64,000 bases of DNA, from contig NZ_JARGET010000003.1 in the NCBI RefSeq assembly GCF_029210485.1, forward strand, positions 62,001-126,000, written 5' to 3'. The notes beneath the pieces were generated by a model. It was not told where the DNA came from. It made no database searches and was given only the letters and a program-made list of their open reading frames with translations. Both the position numbers and the translations under genes were made by a program. Below, piece after piece: positions 61,755 through 64,000 of this stretch (positions are counted from its first letter, which is position 1; each line of letters starts with the position of its first letter). The DNA comes from Hoeflea sp. YIM 152468. Lineage in GTDB: Bacteria; Pseudomonadota; Alphaproteobacteria; Rhizobiales; Rhizobiaceae.

Positions 61755-62918
61755 TCAGGCGCACAGTGACTCGAGAAGCCGGTCCATGAACGCCTCACCG
61801 GCGGCAAGCTGTTCGAGAGAGAGGAATTCATCCGGCTGATGTGCCTGGGCGATATCGCCGGGTCCGCAAATGACGGTGGAATAGCCGCGGGTCTGGAACT
61901 GGCTGCCCTCGGTGCCGTAACTCACCACATGTTGACCATTGTCTCCGGTCAGCCGGCGCGCCAGTGTTTCAGCCGCACCATTGACCTCCGGTGTCAGCGC
62001 CGGGAGCGCAAATCCGCGCACCATGTCGATTCCGGTGTCGGGATGGATCTTCTGCATCTCTCCTGACAGGTCGGCGGCTTTTGCTTCAATGGCGCTTGCC
62101 CAGTCGTCGGGGCTTTCTCCGGGAACAAACCGGAACTCGATAAAAAAGCGGCAATCCTTGGCGGTGATGTTGTGCGCGGTGCCGCCTTCGATCTGGCCAA
62201 CATGCAGCGTGGTGAAAGGCGGCTCGAAGGGAGCCGCAAGTTCGGAGGGCGTGCGTGCGGCATTTTCCGCATTGCGCTGATTGGCCCAATCGATCAGCCG
62301 GGCTGCCTGCATGATGGCGCTGACGCCATAGGGCAGCAACGACGAATGGACTTCAAAGCCGCGCACATGGACGTGAAAGCCAAGCCCCCCTTTGTGTCCG
62401 GTCACCACCCGCATCATCGTCGGCTCGCCGACAATGACTTCGCGGGCGCGCGGCAGAGCCCCAAGCATGGTTTCGACCAGATCGACCACGGCGACACAGC
62501 CAACCTCCTCGTCATACGACAAGGCCAGCTGCAACGGACGCTTGAGCGGGCGGGTGGAAGCCTGCGCCATCGCCATCAGCGCCAGCGCATCGAAACCTTT
62601 CATGTCGCAGGCGCCACGACCGAACAGCTTTCCATCACGTTCACTGAGAACCCAAGGATCGGTTGACCAGGCCTGACCTTCCACCGGGACCACATCGGTA
62701 TGTCCCGACAGCATGACCCCACCATCGATCTCGGGTCCGGTCTGCGCATAAAGATGCGCCTTGGTGCCGCACGGGCTGAGGATACGCTCTGACTTGATGC
62801 CGTAGCTGGAAAGGAACATCTCGACCCACTCCACCAGCGGCAAGTTGGTATCGCTGCTGACTGTTGGATAGGAAATCAATTTGGCCAACAGATCGCGCGG
62901 ATTGATTACATCATTCAT
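61755..62918 (-). CDS. argE: Acetylornithine deacetylase (ArgE-type M20 peptidase)
   Basis: Zinc hydrolase that removes the acetyl group from N-acetylornithine or similar N-acyl amino acids. M20 motifs are SGHTDVVPVEGQ (first metal His/Asp), GRGACDMKGFDA (bridging Asp) and SYDEEVGC (catalytic Glu pair), with a dimerisation insert between. Length is 387 residues. Two ATGs in tandem occur; AGGAAC better fits 62918 than 62921. It is convergent with the AruI-like gene, so an ornithine or arginine role fits, but the specificity is unproved. Confidence 0.87.
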   Translation of the reverse strand: MNDVINPRDLLAKLISYPTVSSDTNLPLVEWVEMFLSSYGIKSERILSPCGTKAHLYAQTGPEIDGGVMLSGHTDVVPVEGQAWSTDPWVLSERDGKLFGRGACDMKGFDALALMAMAQASTRPLKRPLQLALSYDEEVGCVAVVDLVETMLGALPRAREVIVGEPTMMRVVTGHKGGLGFHVHVRGFEVHSSLLPYGVSAIMQAARLIDWANQRNAENAARTPSELAAPFEPPFTTLHVGQIEGGTAHNITAKDCRFFIEFRFVPGESPDDWASAIEAKAADLSGEMQKIHPDTGIDMVRGFALPALTPEVNGAAETLARRLTGDNGQHVVSYGTEGSQFQTRGYSTVICGPGDIAQAHQPDEFLSLEQLAAGEAFMDRLLESLCA

Positions 62919-63175
62919 CATTTGTTCCTGAAACAGTTGGAATCCTTGCCTAATCGCTGGCTTTTACAGTTCTGCGCGTTCTCGGTGATCTTGTCCATTG
63001 CATGGCTGGCGCAAGCCTTCATGTCGAGCCCCGCACATGCTCGGGGACTATTCGCGCAAAATCAAAAACCCCACTGGTCAACCAGTCAAGAAATGGTCAA
63101 TAGTATGCGCCACCGGCAATCGAAAGATCAGACCGGCAACGAAAAGACGGGAAAACATCTCCCGAGGGGTACAGA

Positions 63176-64000
<825 letters not shown>

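Overview
The window reads as chromosomal or megaplasmid DNA of an alphaproteobacterium, most likely Hyphomicrobiales (rhizobia, Hoeflea, Phyllobacteriaceae). This is inferred from the high GC, the dense operons with 4-bp NTGA overlaps, the aioXSRBA gene order, the malonate mat operon next to a MatR-type regulator, the HutF/HutG histidine route and the carnitine dehydrogenase-thioesterase fusion. No 16S or other phylogenetic marker is present, so the genus is not decided.

Layout. 1-2.8 kb: a CHASE-PAS-GGDEF-EAL signalling protein. 3.2-4.1 kb: tRNA-Arg(CCG) followed by an internally deleted tyrosine integrase, the scar of a lost island. 4.1-15.1 kb: a sugar-acid region with an SMP-30-type lactonase, two TRAP transporters, two paralogous GntR regulators facing each other, a 55-residue membrane protein, an IlvD/Edd dehydratase and an RraA-fold protein. 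15.6-22.5 kb: arsenite oxidase genes aioXSRBA on the minus strand, with a well-formed sigma-54 promoter ahead of aioBA. 22.7-29.3 kb: malonate catabolism (matR, TRAP genes, malonyl-CoA decarboxylase, malonyl-CoA synthetase). 29.6-32.4 kb: gabT and gabD. 32.5-35.3 kb: an EEP-fold membrane protein, a small conserved protein, and a two-gene unit of a YqcI/YcgG (GntA-like) heme N-oxygenase and a DUF1989 protein. 35.3-45.9 kb: histidine utilisation, hutIHGU running straight into a TakP-type TRAP transporter, with hutF-hutC divergent. 45.9-54.1 kb: gamma-butyrobetaine/carnitine catabolism under a GlxA-type AraC regulator. 54.1-61.7 kb: a polar amino acid ABC transporter divergent from an arginine-type operon (DDAH-like amidinohydrolase, TetR regulator, AruH- and AruI-like enzymes). 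61.8-64 kb: an ArgE-like deacetylase and the start of a dipeptide/oligopeptide ABC ATPase cut by the window end.

How it fits together. Almost everything is uptake plus degradation of small organic acids and nitrogenous osmolytes: sugar acids, malonate, GABA, histidine/urocanate, carnitine/butyrobetaine and arginine. Each block carries its own transporter or regulator. Arginine transamination would feed 4-guanidinobutyrate and then GABA, which gabTD could finish. Carnitine degradation ends in glycine betaine. The aio block stands apart as an energy or detoxification module inserted among these pathways.

Most interesting points: a TRAP transporter as the distal part of the hut operon; the GntA-like/DUF1989 pair; an HD-domain protein inside the carnitine operon; the DDAH-like enzyme with AruH/AruI and a divergent ABC importer; the aio sigma-54 promoter with two near-identical upstream repeats 33 bp apart; and a shared near-palindrome ahead of the two sugar-acid TRAP operons. 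No CRISPR array, rRNA gene or intact insertion sequence was seen. No database search was possible, so family calls rest on motifs recognised by eye.
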